The position numbers were made by a program, and so were the translations under genes. Positions 1 to 10,163 of a stretch of 64,000 bases of DNA are shown here, piece by piece. Positions within the stretch are counted from its first letter, which is position 1; each line of letters starts with the position of its first letter. The DNA lies in the NCBI GenBank assembly GCA_019925105.1, contig JAHGAU010000006.1, forward strand, positions 1,116,001 to 1,180,000, in the 5' to 3' direction. Source of the DNA: Niebla homalea. Taxonomy: Eukaryota; Ascomycota; Lecanoromycetes; Lecanorales; Ramalinaceae. The notes under the pieces were generated by a model. It was not told the DNA's origin. It saw only the letters and a list, made by a program, of their open reading frames with translations, and ran no database searches.

Positions 1-1
1 C

Positions 2-1951
2 GAAGCTGATATTGTGGTCTTTCAGGAGACTAAGATCCAGCGTAAGGATCTTTCCGATGATATCGTTTTGGTACCTGGGTGGGACTGCTACTTTAGTCTG
101 CCTCGATATAAAAAGGGTCTGTCTTTTCTGTATCGTAGTGTAAAGACAAGGTTCATTTGGCATAGGCTACTCAGGGGTCGCCATTTACACGCGCCAGTCT
201 GTATGCGCCCCCATTCGTGCAGAGGAAGGCATCACTGGCGTGCTTTGTCCTCCGAATTCTTCAACGCCTTTCTGCGACCTTCCATCCGACCAGCAAATTG
301 GTGGCTACCCAACAAGAGAACAGCTCGTCAAGTCGTCCATCGATGCAGCTGCTCTCGATTCAGAGGGACGAGCCGTGCTTCTCGAATTCCCTGCATTTGT
401 ACTTGTTGGCGTCTACAGCCCTGCGAATCGGGACGAGACAAGGGATGAATACCGACTCGGCTTCTTGAATGTTCTCGACGCCCGGCTACGGAATCTGGAC
501 GCCATGGGCAAACAGGTCTTCCTGACAGGCGATCTCAATATTTCGCGAGAGGAGCTGGATGCAGCAAATGCCGAAGCCTCGATGCGAAAGCAAGGACTTT
601 CAGGTTTCGAGTTCGTTTCTAGTCCTTCAAGAAGGCTTTTCAATCAACTGCTGGGAGGTGGCAAGGTGTTTGGAGAGCGAGACGCTGGTCGAGAGCATCC
701 CATCCTTCACGACATCTGTCGAGCCTTTCATCCACTTCGCAAGGGGATGTTCACTTGCTGGGAACAGAAAGTCAATGCCCGTCCAGCCAACTGTGGGGCC
801 AGGATAGATTACGTGTTGTGCAGCCTGTCGATGAAAGATTGGTGTGATGACTCGAACATTCAAGAGGGCTTGATGGTGAGTGTGAGCTCTATTGGGGGGA
901 GGAGAGGGGGAGAGAGAGGGTGGGGCGCATTTGCTGATACGCGTACAGGGATCCGACCACTGTCCTGTTTATGCAGTCCTGGGAACGATGGTCAGTCTGC
1001 GCAGCAATCGAGTTCACGTCCGAGACGTTATGAATCCTCCAGGCATGTTCGTCAATGGTGACCGGCAACGCCAATACTCGGCCAATCTTGATATTCTTCC
1101 AATGTCTGCGAGGCTGATTCCTGAGTTTACTGGTCGTCGCAACATCCGTGATATGTTTACCCGCACTCCATCCATTCCCCATGTAATGGACAATGGAGAT
1201 TCGTGTAGGCAAGTGGCTGGTGACGAGGTCCCTATGCCCAACCCGTCGCTGCTAGGGCCGAATGGAAGTCAATCTCCTTCAAAGCTGCCGCGGTCGAGAG
1301 AAGTCAAGAGTCCCGCACAACCCTCGAGAAAACGGCTGCAGGCACGAACGATGACGGGCACCGCGAACAAGCGTCTTAAAACTGCAGTTGCATCGGCGCC
1401 CCCTAAAGAGGCTCGCAAGGGCCAACAAAGTCTCCAAAATTTCTTCAAACCTCCACAAAAAGAACAAATGGCCTACATAGATGATTCGGAGCAGACATCA
1501 ACCACTAAAGAGAGTGGTATGTCAATCACAGAGGCACGTCCGAGGGAACAGTACTAATTTGCTAATCCCAAACGTTATCACAGAAGAAGGATTGAGAGGG
1601 CTCTCACAACGCCGCAGATTATCTGGGGAGGTTGGGGCTAAACCGGAAGACATTGTGACACTCGTGGCAAGTTCGCAAGCACCCACAGAAATCATCAATG
1701 ATCCTGTACAGAGTAAAGAGTCGTGGTCGAGATTGTTTGCAAAACCTATCGCACCTCGTTGCGAAGGACACGACGAACCTTGCATAACCCTGCTGACTAA
1801 GAAGCCCGGCATGAACCTAGGACGTTCGTTCTGGATGTGCCCACGCCCATTGGGTCCATCTGGTACCAAGGAGAGGAATACCCAGTGGCGCTGTCAGACT
1901 TTCATTTGGTGCAGCGATTGGAACGCTCATGAAGAGACATGTGGACTCTGA
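2..1951 (+). CDS. APN2: DNA-(apurinic/apyrimidinic site) endonuclease 2 (5' partial)
   Basis: Class II AP endonuclease of the exonuclease III/EEP family, acting in nuclear base-excision repair. The start codon lies left of the window. Exons read 2-116, 166-875, 949-1516 and 1584-1951, giving 586 codons, all in frame. Visible hallmarks are VVFQETK (catalytic Glu), KGYSGVAIYTR, LTGDLNI (Asp and Asn of the active site) and GSDHCPVY (catalytic His) just after the second intron. Downstream is a linker with a PCNA-interacting box QQSLQNFF (1423-1446), then a C-terminal GRF zinc finger (residues CEGHDEPC, GRSFWMC). The third intron (1517-1583) has a TACTAAT branch site. APN2 is the standard left flank of the ascomycete MAT locus. 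It converges on MAT1-2-1. The identification is very secure; only the N-terminus is missing. Confidence 0.96.
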
Positions 1952-2519
1952 TATTGTATAATGTCATCAAGGGGGTCCAGAAGCGCGCATCGTCGTGCGA
2001 TGGAATGAGCGATCTTCGACCAAATCTCATGACCTGTATGTAACAATTTTCAGTTCTAGGATGATCCGCAAGGGCGACCTTCTTGACCAGAAGATTGTGA
2101 AATACTATCAGGGGATACCACTCACAATGAGGGATCTAAGCCTTTTTAAATCTCCGAGTGCGTTATCTGGCCAACGGACACGTTCATAGGCTCCTGGGTG
2201 ACTGCAAATGCTTTAAGGCCTTTGAAACATGGAGGCAATGCCGGTGAATAGATCTTCTTAGGTAAGGGAAATTAAGTATCATGATGGCAGTCCTTTAGAA
2301 ATATCTAAGTCAAAGCTTTCTCTATGACTATGGATGCTGTCCCAAAGAACAACTGCACCTGCTACCCCCTCTCCGACATCCCCTGTTTCTTGCAAATTGT
2401 AAGGTCATGGTTTCAGTGACGATTTCGTGTGAGAAACGGACCAATGATACTTAGTGTTGTTTGACACGAATTGATCCCACACTATCACTGTTAGACAGTG
2501 GCCCCAGATAAGCCTGCGA
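1952..2519. other. Intergenic spacer between APN2 and MAT1-2-1
   Basis: 568 bp between two convergent 3' ends. Only short open frames are present and none has a recognisable domain. It probably holds both 3' UTRs and one border of the idiomorph, which cannot be placed without the opposite mating type. Confidence 0.6.
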
Positions 2520-3731
2520 CTACGCGAAGGCGCCCTCCTCCATAAAATCTTCCCAGGTGGTGTCACCAACGTTGAAGCCAGCACAAGTTTCATAGAAGAC
2601 CTTTTGTGACAATGACGCTTTTGTGGGCTCGGAGTGGAGAGGCGTGAGATTGATGGCGTCGAAGTTGATTGGTTGGTTGGGCCTGTTTGAGATGAAGTTA
2701 TTGTAATTTGTGAGGTATGTACGAAGCTCCTCATCACCCATGTTACGATCCCCGAGATCAATGACAGCGTTGCCAGAACTGGTCATGTGGATTTCAGAGT
2801 GTGGAGCAGTGTCTATTGAACCAGGTCCTGGGGTCGGAAAATTGTTCGCATCCGAAGAAGTCTCCGCTGATTGCTCCCCGTGGGCAGCAGCAGCGGCGAG
2901 TGCCTCTCGTTTCTTGGGGCCCAGACGCCTCTTAATTTGACTAGGTTTTCGCGGACTGAATTGATAGTTTGGATGCAAAGTCTTGTGACGAAGGGCTTCC
3001 TCCTTCGACAGCTGCTTCCATTCGTCTTTGGCCTCCGCACTCAAATGTTTCCACACCTTGCCAATCTCAATCGCTGAAATTCAGTTAGATCTGTGGGTGA
3101 CTTGAGTAAAAATTCACTTACATTGTTGGGATAGTGGCATGTGGCTATACTTTTCGGGATGTGTTTTGTATTCAAATCGACGGAAGAGCACCCAGGGATT
3201 CATAGGCCTTGGCACGTGAGGCTCTTTGCTGGTGCCCTTCAATGCTTTGGTCTGAGGCCAATGCATGGTAAGGATTTCGGGGCAGCGAATGGCCTCGATC
3301 GTCAGACGATTTCCCGAAGCTTCCGCAACTACCTGAGCTTCCATCTCAATCATGGCGCTGTCGATTCTATCAACAAGCATGTTGGCATGTATCAACTAGC
3401 ATGCTTACCTGTACAGCAATACCATCTTTTGAACGTTGTCCGCGCCGATGTGATGTGCAAAGTCCATGAGAAGTACGGGCACGTTGCAATTACCTTGGTC
3501 CAACTCGCGTTCAAAAGTGGTCCAAACGATCATGGTAGCTTGATCAGGTACACCGAGATTGGGCAAGGTTTGCTGCAGCTGAATAGCTGTCATAGGCGGA
3601 GGGTTATTCATTGCCTCACAGACTGTGGTAATCTTGAAGAAATATTTGATGCGAGATGGTCCGTTAAAATTGTATCCTGTTGCTTGGGCTTAGAGACGTT
3701 GATGTACTTTACTTGTAGGTGTAGTACTCAT
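2520..3731 (-). CDS. MAT1-2-1: Mating-type protein MAT1-2-1 (HMG-box transcription factor)
   Basis: Master regulator of the MAT1-2 mating type, a nuclear DNA-binding protein of the MATA_HMG family. Exons in transcript order: 3731-3713, 3676-3409, 3366-3122, 3073-2520, giving 361 aa. The HMG box spans about residues 147-217. It begins VPRPMNPWVLFRRFEY, continues through SQQSIEIGKVWK, and ends in a basic tail KPSQIKRR. An intron (3074-3121) splits a Ser codon inside the box (T|CG), the conserved intron position of Pezizomycotina MAT1-2-1. The N-terminal part (TTFERELDQGN, MDFAHHIGADN) also resembles this family. Start choice: the model uses ATG at 3731 and needs a 36-nt intron (3677-3712); the conservative alternative is ATG at 3611 with 333 aa. 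Both are in frame. It is divergent from the homeodomain-like gene, with 248 bp between the two ATGs. The family call is near certain; the first exon is not. Confidence 0.93.
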
Positions 3732-3979
3732 CCGACGTTGAAGGAAGATTCGATGCGTAGGATGTAGAAGAGATCAAAGTTGGTGAGAAAGAACAACACA
3801 AAGACTCTGGAAGAGTGAATCAAGATTGGTGCACACGCTAGCCGTATTTGTGGAAAAGAAGGGGTTGGGGTTTCTTTGTCCAAAGCTTTTATGACACACT
3901 ATCGGATTGCGTCAATTTTTAATGAAAGTTGTCTCCTACATTTTCCCCTCTTAAACTCATGACAGTGTAGCTCCACAAT
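3732..3979. promoter_or_regulatory. Divergent promoter of the two MAT1-2 idiomorph genes
   Basis: This 248-bp spacer separates the ATG of MAT1-2-1 (minus strand) from the ATG of the homeodomain-like gene (plus strand). It must hold both 5' regions, so the two genes are likely co-regulated. If MAT1-2-1 starts at 3611 the spacer is 368 bp. No specific binding site is claimed. Confidence 0.6.
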
Positions 3980-4718
3980 ATGTCCTTGCAAACATTGCCT
4001 GAAGGTCCAGCGCGCAAATCCTCGAATCTACAATCACGAGTAACCGCAATGCAAAGCTTACTATCAACGCTCGAAAACTGGTCTGCTCAAAGTGAACGCG
4101 AAGTTTCTCGAGAGATGGCTGAAGAGGAAACACGTATCGAGTTTGAGCCAATCATATTCAGTAAGAGGATTGTCTTGCGAAGCCAGGTGTTAGCACCAGT
4201 CGAACGGCTTGTCAGTTTTCACAAGCTGATAAAAGAGGACTGTAACATCGCTGACGAGGTGGTCACCGCATTCGCTGGGGGGGAGTGTGAACCACTAAGT
4301 CTCTTCATCTACTGTTATGTTCGAAATAGGATCGAGGAGTAAGCCTGACTATATAGAAATCCTGGCAAGCTGACTTACTTCCAAAACACAGACGTCAGAA
4401 ACAAACTGCACAGCTTTCAGGTCTATTTCTTGCCGACGAGCCATTTGATAAGGATTCGCAAGACCTGTTCGAACAATTCTACGAACGTCACGGCCGCCCC
4501 AACCTGGATGAGAAATTATTACTGCGACATATCAGTGGTGCCCAACTCCATGAGATCGATGAGTGGTGTACGTATGCACGTAACGAGACAAGCTTGAATC
4601 TACTAAGAATCAATCAGTTGCAGCCAAGCACATGCGAACGCGCTTTCATACCATCCTGCTACGGTCTCTCCAAGTTATAAGTCGCCAAGGTTCGAACACT
4701 CCCTCAGCGCAAATTTGA
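3980..4718 (+). CDS. Second MAT1-2 idiomorph gene; degenerate homeodomain-like protein
   Basis: Exons 3980-4338, 4392-4567 and 4618-4718 give 211 aa. Splice sites are GTAAGC..ACACAG and GTACGT..ATCAG, the latter with a TACTAAG branch site. Residues 1-120 show no known domain. Residues about 141-190 can be aligned to a homeodomain: L145 and F149 at helix 1, then P156, K161, L164, G169, I175, W178, F179 and R185. With W178 taken as position 48, P156 is 26, L164 is 34, I175 is 45 and R185 is 55, the spacing of a real homeodomain. The helix-3 Asn51 and Arg53 are replaced by A181 and H183. Intron 2 splits the codon of F179. Seen: motif and spacing. Known: several Pezizomycotina lineages have lineage-specific extra MAT1-2 genes, and fission yeast mat1-P pairs an HMG gene with a homeodomain gene. 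Inferred: a mating-type regulator or cofactor. It could also be one of the named auxiliary MAT1-2 genes, or a chance resemblance. Confidence 0.68.
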
Positions 4719-5744
4719 GGGCTGTGAACGATCAGACATGTGGGGAGACACTGAAGTATATTAGCGGAAACATGATCATCAACCTGGATGAAGTTCGTTT
4801 GTCCTTCGTGGTCATTCTTTTTGCTGATAACACCTCTCCTTTTGCCGTCATGAGATGCGCACAAGTTGACCATGATGCTACTTCTTTGTATACCGGCAAA
4901 GATGTGACATCAGATCGGACTACTAGAACATTCTCTTGAGAGGTTTCAGTGCTGCCTCTTGCTGCGGACTAGAAAAGGCATCATGTGAAGAATCTTAAAA
5001 CAACAGCGAAAAAATTTTCGTCACCCATATCCACCGAACGAGGCGTTAGGATTCCAAAACATATTGAATAGACCAAGTATCTCAAGTAGTCGAAAACTGC
5101 CGCTTCACAGTAATAACCCCAAGATCTTTGGACATGGGTCTGAGTTTCCATGTCATCAAATTCGACACCACGAATATATGATGAATGGTTCTGCTGAAAG
5201 AACAAAATTGCGTTTGTCTCCCCTTAATTCTTTTTCGTCCTCCAGAAAGGTCAAGTGTACTCCGCACATGTCAAAGCTCCATTCAGACAGTCTGAAAGAT
5301 TCCAATCTTCGACATCGTGTTGCCATTAGCACAAGCGAAAGACAGCGCAAAGAATAGATCGAAGTACTTTCCCAGTTTAAGCCAAAGCTACTTCGAGATA
5401 CAGGTGTCGCGAACTATGTTCACGGTCGACGAATAAGCGGTAACCGAAGGGGTATGTCTAAAGTTTGGAAAGATAGGGTTGAGCTCGGAAACTACATTGC
5501 CTTGCGAGCCCTGGCGTTTACACGAATCTGCGCTTACGGAATGCCTGCATTTGTGACACGTTGCCTTTGCGAATCATGCCTCATTGTATCTTATGCTATA
5601 CCTTGAGAGCAATACTACCACCAAGGTCAATCACAAGTGTTAATGAGATGAACCTATGTACATGGACGCCCAATCGCCTCAACATTTTTGAACATTGCTG
5701 GCCAGCACAGTCGATTCTTCAATCCTACAATCCCACCGAATACC
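4719..5744. other. Idiomorph/SLA2 spacer, no supported gene
   Basis: About 1 kb between the 3' ends of the homeodomain-like gene and SLA2. It holds two overlapping minus-strand open frames (5156-5350 and 4981-5205) in different frames whose composition looks protein-like, but neither has a recognisable domain or clear start. It could be a relic of a lost gene or plain 3' sequence. The right border of the idiomorph should lie here. Confidence 0.5.
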
Positions 5745-8700
5745 TCACTCTTCCTGATAAGAGATCTTCCTCATTTCACCGAGTCTCCGCCTGGCTTCCT
5801 CCAAGCTGTTCACCAGCTGTACAATCTCCACCTAAATGCACAAGCGAGCGTTAGTACAAAGCAACCAACGTGGTGGAAAGGCCGTTCAGCAACCAGGACG
5901 AACATACCTGCTGCTCCATTTCCCTAACCTTGAACTCATGCCGACTGAGAGACGCGTAATCAACCTCATTGCCCTCGTCCTTGTTTTTCTGCGAAATGAT
6001 GTCGTGCACTTGACGGACCAAACTCCTACACGCAGTGCCCACCGCCTTGCTTGCCTCCTCCAACCTGTCTTGCGTTTTGCTGCCAAAGTTTGCCTTGACC
6101 CTGCTTGCCGCCACGAGCTGGGCGGTAGATGCGGTAACATCATTGCTTGCGACAATGAGCTGCTCAGGGCTGTTACGGCTGGAGATGACCCCATCGGCCG
6201 TCTCTATGAGAGTGTTCGTCGACGCCGCCACGGCTTTGGCGGCTGAGATAAGCCCCTCAGTCCATCGGTTGTTCTTCTTGTAGAATGCTGCTCGCGAAGA
6301 GGACCCTCGACCCTCTTTTACAATCTCCTGTTGCGACGCTGTGGCGGCCTTGATAAGCTGTGCAATGGCTCCTGTCACAGCAATTGCCGCCTCAAGAATG
6401 CTGTCGTGGATGCGAAGCTCGTACGTGCTGTAGCCTTCTCGAGATTTCTTCATCAACTTATTCAAACGTTCGGCCGCAGCGTCGATCGCGTTCGCCGCGT
6501 TGGTCAATTCTTTGTCCACCAAGTCTCCCAGATCGCCTTTAGCACCCGTCAATTTACTTGAATTGGGTGCGAATGCGTCAGCAAGCTTGGAGAGCTTTTG
6601 TAGGTTCATGAGAACTTCGTGATTATTGTTGATGACGATGTCAGTCCTCTGAGTTGGCTCCAGCCCCTCTAAACGATAGGACTGCAGAGAGCGGAAGAAC
6701 CTGACGGTAGATTGCGCCGACTGACGACCCGCGTTCACAAGCTGGTCAGCTTTCCTATCTTCCGTGGCTAAGCGAGTTAAGCCCTTGGTGTTGCTCAAAA
6801 CGTCCGCTATCGAGCCAGCAAAGGTATTGACCGTCCGAATGATGTCAGCATGAGGGCTGTTGGGGCCATCTGCGATGAAGTTGTTGAAGGCTGTTGAGAA
6901 CTCTGTGGCGCTGGCAGAGGCTTTCTCGATCTGCGACAGGACGTACGGAGCAGAGGCATTTTGATTTCCCGCTTGCATGGTGGAGTCGAGCTCGTACAGT
7001 GCGTCATCCACTCTTTGAACGCCGCTTTGAAGAACAGAGTCGATGATGTCGTTGATCTTTTGTATATTGTTGAGCAAGACTTGGTCGATCTGGTCATCGA
7101 GAGCCTTGTCGGTGTCGCCTCCATTCATGCGTAACTCGTTAAGCTCGAGGAGCGTTTGATCCATGCCGGACTTGTATATCTCAAGCTCCTCTTCCTTTTC
7201 GCGCAATGCATTCTCCAAGTCTCCGTCTCTCTCACCAAATTTCGATTGTATGTCGTCAAGCGCGCGCGTCTTCTTTCGCAAAGATTCTTCAAGATCGGCC
7301 ATCTCTCGGTTGTATTTTGCCAACATGGAGGACAGCTCAGAGCCTTTGGCCCTGTCCGCGTTGTCCGCCTTTTCCAGTGCGAAGCGAAGCTCTCGCCTTA
7401 GCTTCTCGACCTCCTCCCTGTTGCCACCTGTGAGGCGATCTTTCTCATGCAAAGCCCGATCGCGCTCACGGATCATGTCAGCGAGCTCCAAATTCTTCGT
7501 TTTGATCTCTCGTTCAAGCTTCTCTCGTTTATCGATGGCCTCTTGAGCAGAAGCAGCTTTTAGCTGAACCCCCTTGAACTTTTGCAACAGCTCCAGATGC
7601 TCGTGCCTCAACTGCGAGTAGAGCTTCGCCAGTGCTTCGTACTTGGTCCGCCACGTATTGACTTGCTCCTGTAATGCCCTGATTTGCTCGTCTTTGGACG
7701 AGGTTTGCTGCGAAAAATTGCTATTCAGCTGATTCAGTTGGCTTTCGAGATCCTTCATGCGCCGATCATATTGCTCCAGCATCAACTGATCGCGTTCATA
7801 CTGAGCTCGGGCATTGAGGTTCTCTCGCTCCACTTCGGCCATGCGACCTTGCGTTTGGGCCTGATACTGCTCCCTTAGCAATTGATCCTGCGCTTGTCGT
7901 TGCTGCTCTTCCTGAAGCCGTCGCTGTTCGGCGAATTGCCGCTCCGCTTGTTGTTGTGCTAATTGTTGTTGGTAGTGCTGCTGATTCATCTGATCCTGCA
8001 ACCTTCGCTGTTCAGCATCATACTCTTCCTGCTGCCGTCTCTGCTCGTTCTTCCAAAATTCATTGATTGGTTCTGGCTCAGCGGCAGCTACAGGAGGCGG
8101 AGGGGTGGGTGTTGGCTCCTCTCGTTTTTCAACTTCTCTCGTTGGCCGACGTGGCAGTGCTGGTCGACTCTCGTCGTCTTCAGAAAGTAGGTTCGGGGGC
8201 TCTTGAGGTAGTTTGGGCACCGTGATCAGGCTGGTGAGATAGCGCAGATTCGAGCATTCGTAGTAGAACTTCAGCAGACGGTAGTGTTGCGTGTCGTATC
8301 GCCCTCGTAGAGGCTCTAGAGCTTCTTCATCCCCAGTGGCTGCGAACTTGTTACTTTCACAATGCAGGTAACCTCAGGATGGTGGCACATACTTGTATGC
8401 ATAGCACGTAGCATGCTGGTGACGAACTTGTAGATGCCGTAACTTTCTTGCACGAGCGGCACAAGGGCGGAGATCCTGCATTCATTGTTGGCGCCGCCTC
8501 GAAAATGGGCAAATATAAGCTTCTGAAAGGTGTCGATCTGGTCTTGCAACGTCATAAGGTCCATGATCGTCTCGTAACTACGAAACATAAGCAAGGATTT
8601 TGGAATTCGGACAAGACGTACCACACCCTTCGTTGGGATCGTTGATGGATTTGAGGCTGATATATTCTTCATATTCGAAGAGACCTGAGCGCGCGTTAAC

Positions 8701-9510
8701 CGTGTCAAGCTCGCAGCCAGAGCACCGTGCTTCTCACCGTTGAACTCTGGGTGTTGCCGATGAAAAGCAAGCTTGGCAAGCAGAAAATACACATAGTCAC
8801 GGAGTAACGGCCCATAACCTGTCTTCTGTCAGGCTTGGTGACCTCTGGGGAGGATTTTGGATGCGCGAGAGGGAGGTGCTCTCTCACACAGAGCTCGTAC
8901 CTCTCATGCCATCTCCCGTGACACCCCTTGTCAAGCTTTCCAACCAATTGATGTTTGCCTGCGCTTCCTTCACAGCTACAGGGTGACCTTCTTGAAGTAC
9001 TTTGTGCACCGTAATTAAGGCTTTAAACGTCTGTACCTCATCCGCAAGTATTGGCTGGCTATTGACCGCCTCACATCAGAAGCCATTTCAGAGAGCATCC
9101 GGGGAAACAACGAACACTTTCATGCCCGCCCAGAAGGATTGGGAGGACTTGTGATCCCATGTATAAACAATGCAAGCGCGAACATGTTTTCCTAGCAAAG
9201 ATGAGCGAGAGAGCACCTCTTCGCAAAGCGTGGGACATGGGTACGTTTGGGTGCGGTCTCCTCTACACAACATCTATCAGCCAGTACGCTCCCCAAGGGG
9301 GCTCGATGGAGACTGACTGACCAATGCTTGTGGCCTTGCGAATGTTTATAGCAAGCTCATTCTCGGATCTGAATCACCCTTTTGTCAGACTCCAGCGTTT
9401 TTAATCAATACCCTGCCCGGCCCAATGTTGTTCTTCTCTAGCTGACAGTCAATGAAATCGTCCACCTACCTGCCCAGGTCCACGTTGCGAGAGCTGGTAC
9501 CCCCATACAT
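5745..9510 (-). CDS. SLA2: Endocytic adaptor Sla2/HIP1R (ANTH - coiled coil - talin-like I/LWEQ)
   Basis: Links clathrin-coated pits and PtdIns(4,5)P2 membranes to actin during endocytosis. Ten exons in transcript order: 9510-9470, 9368-9322, 9262-9245, 9191-9112, 9054-8901, 8818-8738, 8684-8627, 8577-8393, 8339-5908 and 5831-5745. They sum to 1060 aa with no frame error. Residues 1 to about 262 form the ANTH domain (for example ENELAINIRKATSIEE, VYTWDHKSSQSFW, TFKALITVHKVLQEGHP). A proline-rich linker follows, then a Gln/Glu-rich coiled coil at about 324-614. The C-terminal I/LWEQ actin-binding module covers about 830-1060 (KNNRWTEGLISAAKAVA, LVAASRVKA). The third exon is only 18 nt. SLA2 is the classical right flank of the ascomycete MAT locus, so with APN2 it brackets the idiomorph. 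Confidence 0.96.
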
Positions 9511-10163
9511 GATGGTCCAGCTTCATCGAACTCGGAGAGGAAAGAAGCTGGATCAGCTAAGTGGTGCAGTCAAGCAATGGATATTAGGAGGTAGCTTGGC
9601 GGTGGCACGAGAAGGATGGTGGGAACGTTGATGAGGGGAGGGGAACGATGAATATGCTATTGTAGAAGGCAGGAGGAAGATTGTGCAGTGACAGCTGGAG
9701 CAGGCAACAACAAAGCTCCCGGAATGCCTCCTCAGCTTTATTCAATTCCTGCGTAGACTTGCTCCAATGTCCAAACCTTGAGGTCAGCCCTATCATAAAT
9801 TGGGGGCAACTCGTCATCAAGTCTTGGCAACAGCATCCACACTGTAGGTAAGCACTAGCATAGACACAACGTCTACTCTTGCTTCAAGGTTCGCGAACGT
9901 GTTGCTATGATTTAAGAATTGGAATAGAGAGATGACAATATGGTAGCCTGCAAAGACGTTGCTTTGCTCCGGTAGATCCCAAATTTTCTAGACTACATAT
10001 TTTAAACATTTAAAGTACATCGTCTTTCTCTCGTGAATAGGCTGCTTTCCCTACCTAATGCCTATGTTGTATGGGGCGACGCCGTCGCTAATGCAAGAAC
10101 ATGCTTCTCGTAGTGCTAAATGCTGTGTAACACCCTCTCTCCCCTCATACACATACCGAACAC
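9511..10163. other. SLA2 upstream region
   Basis: 653 bp between the SLA2 start and the stop of the SMP/PH gene, both on the minus strand. It contains the SLA2 promoter and the 3' UTR of the upstream gene. Open frames here are short and featureless. Confidence 0.6.

Noticed and set aside
14..448. Open frame of 144 codons at the left edge
   Set aside because: Its first 34 codons are APN2 exon 1; the rest reads through the 49-nt intron into a wrong frame.
4719..5744. Alpha-box (MAT1-1-1) remnant
   Set aside because: No alpha-box-like sequence could be read in any frame.
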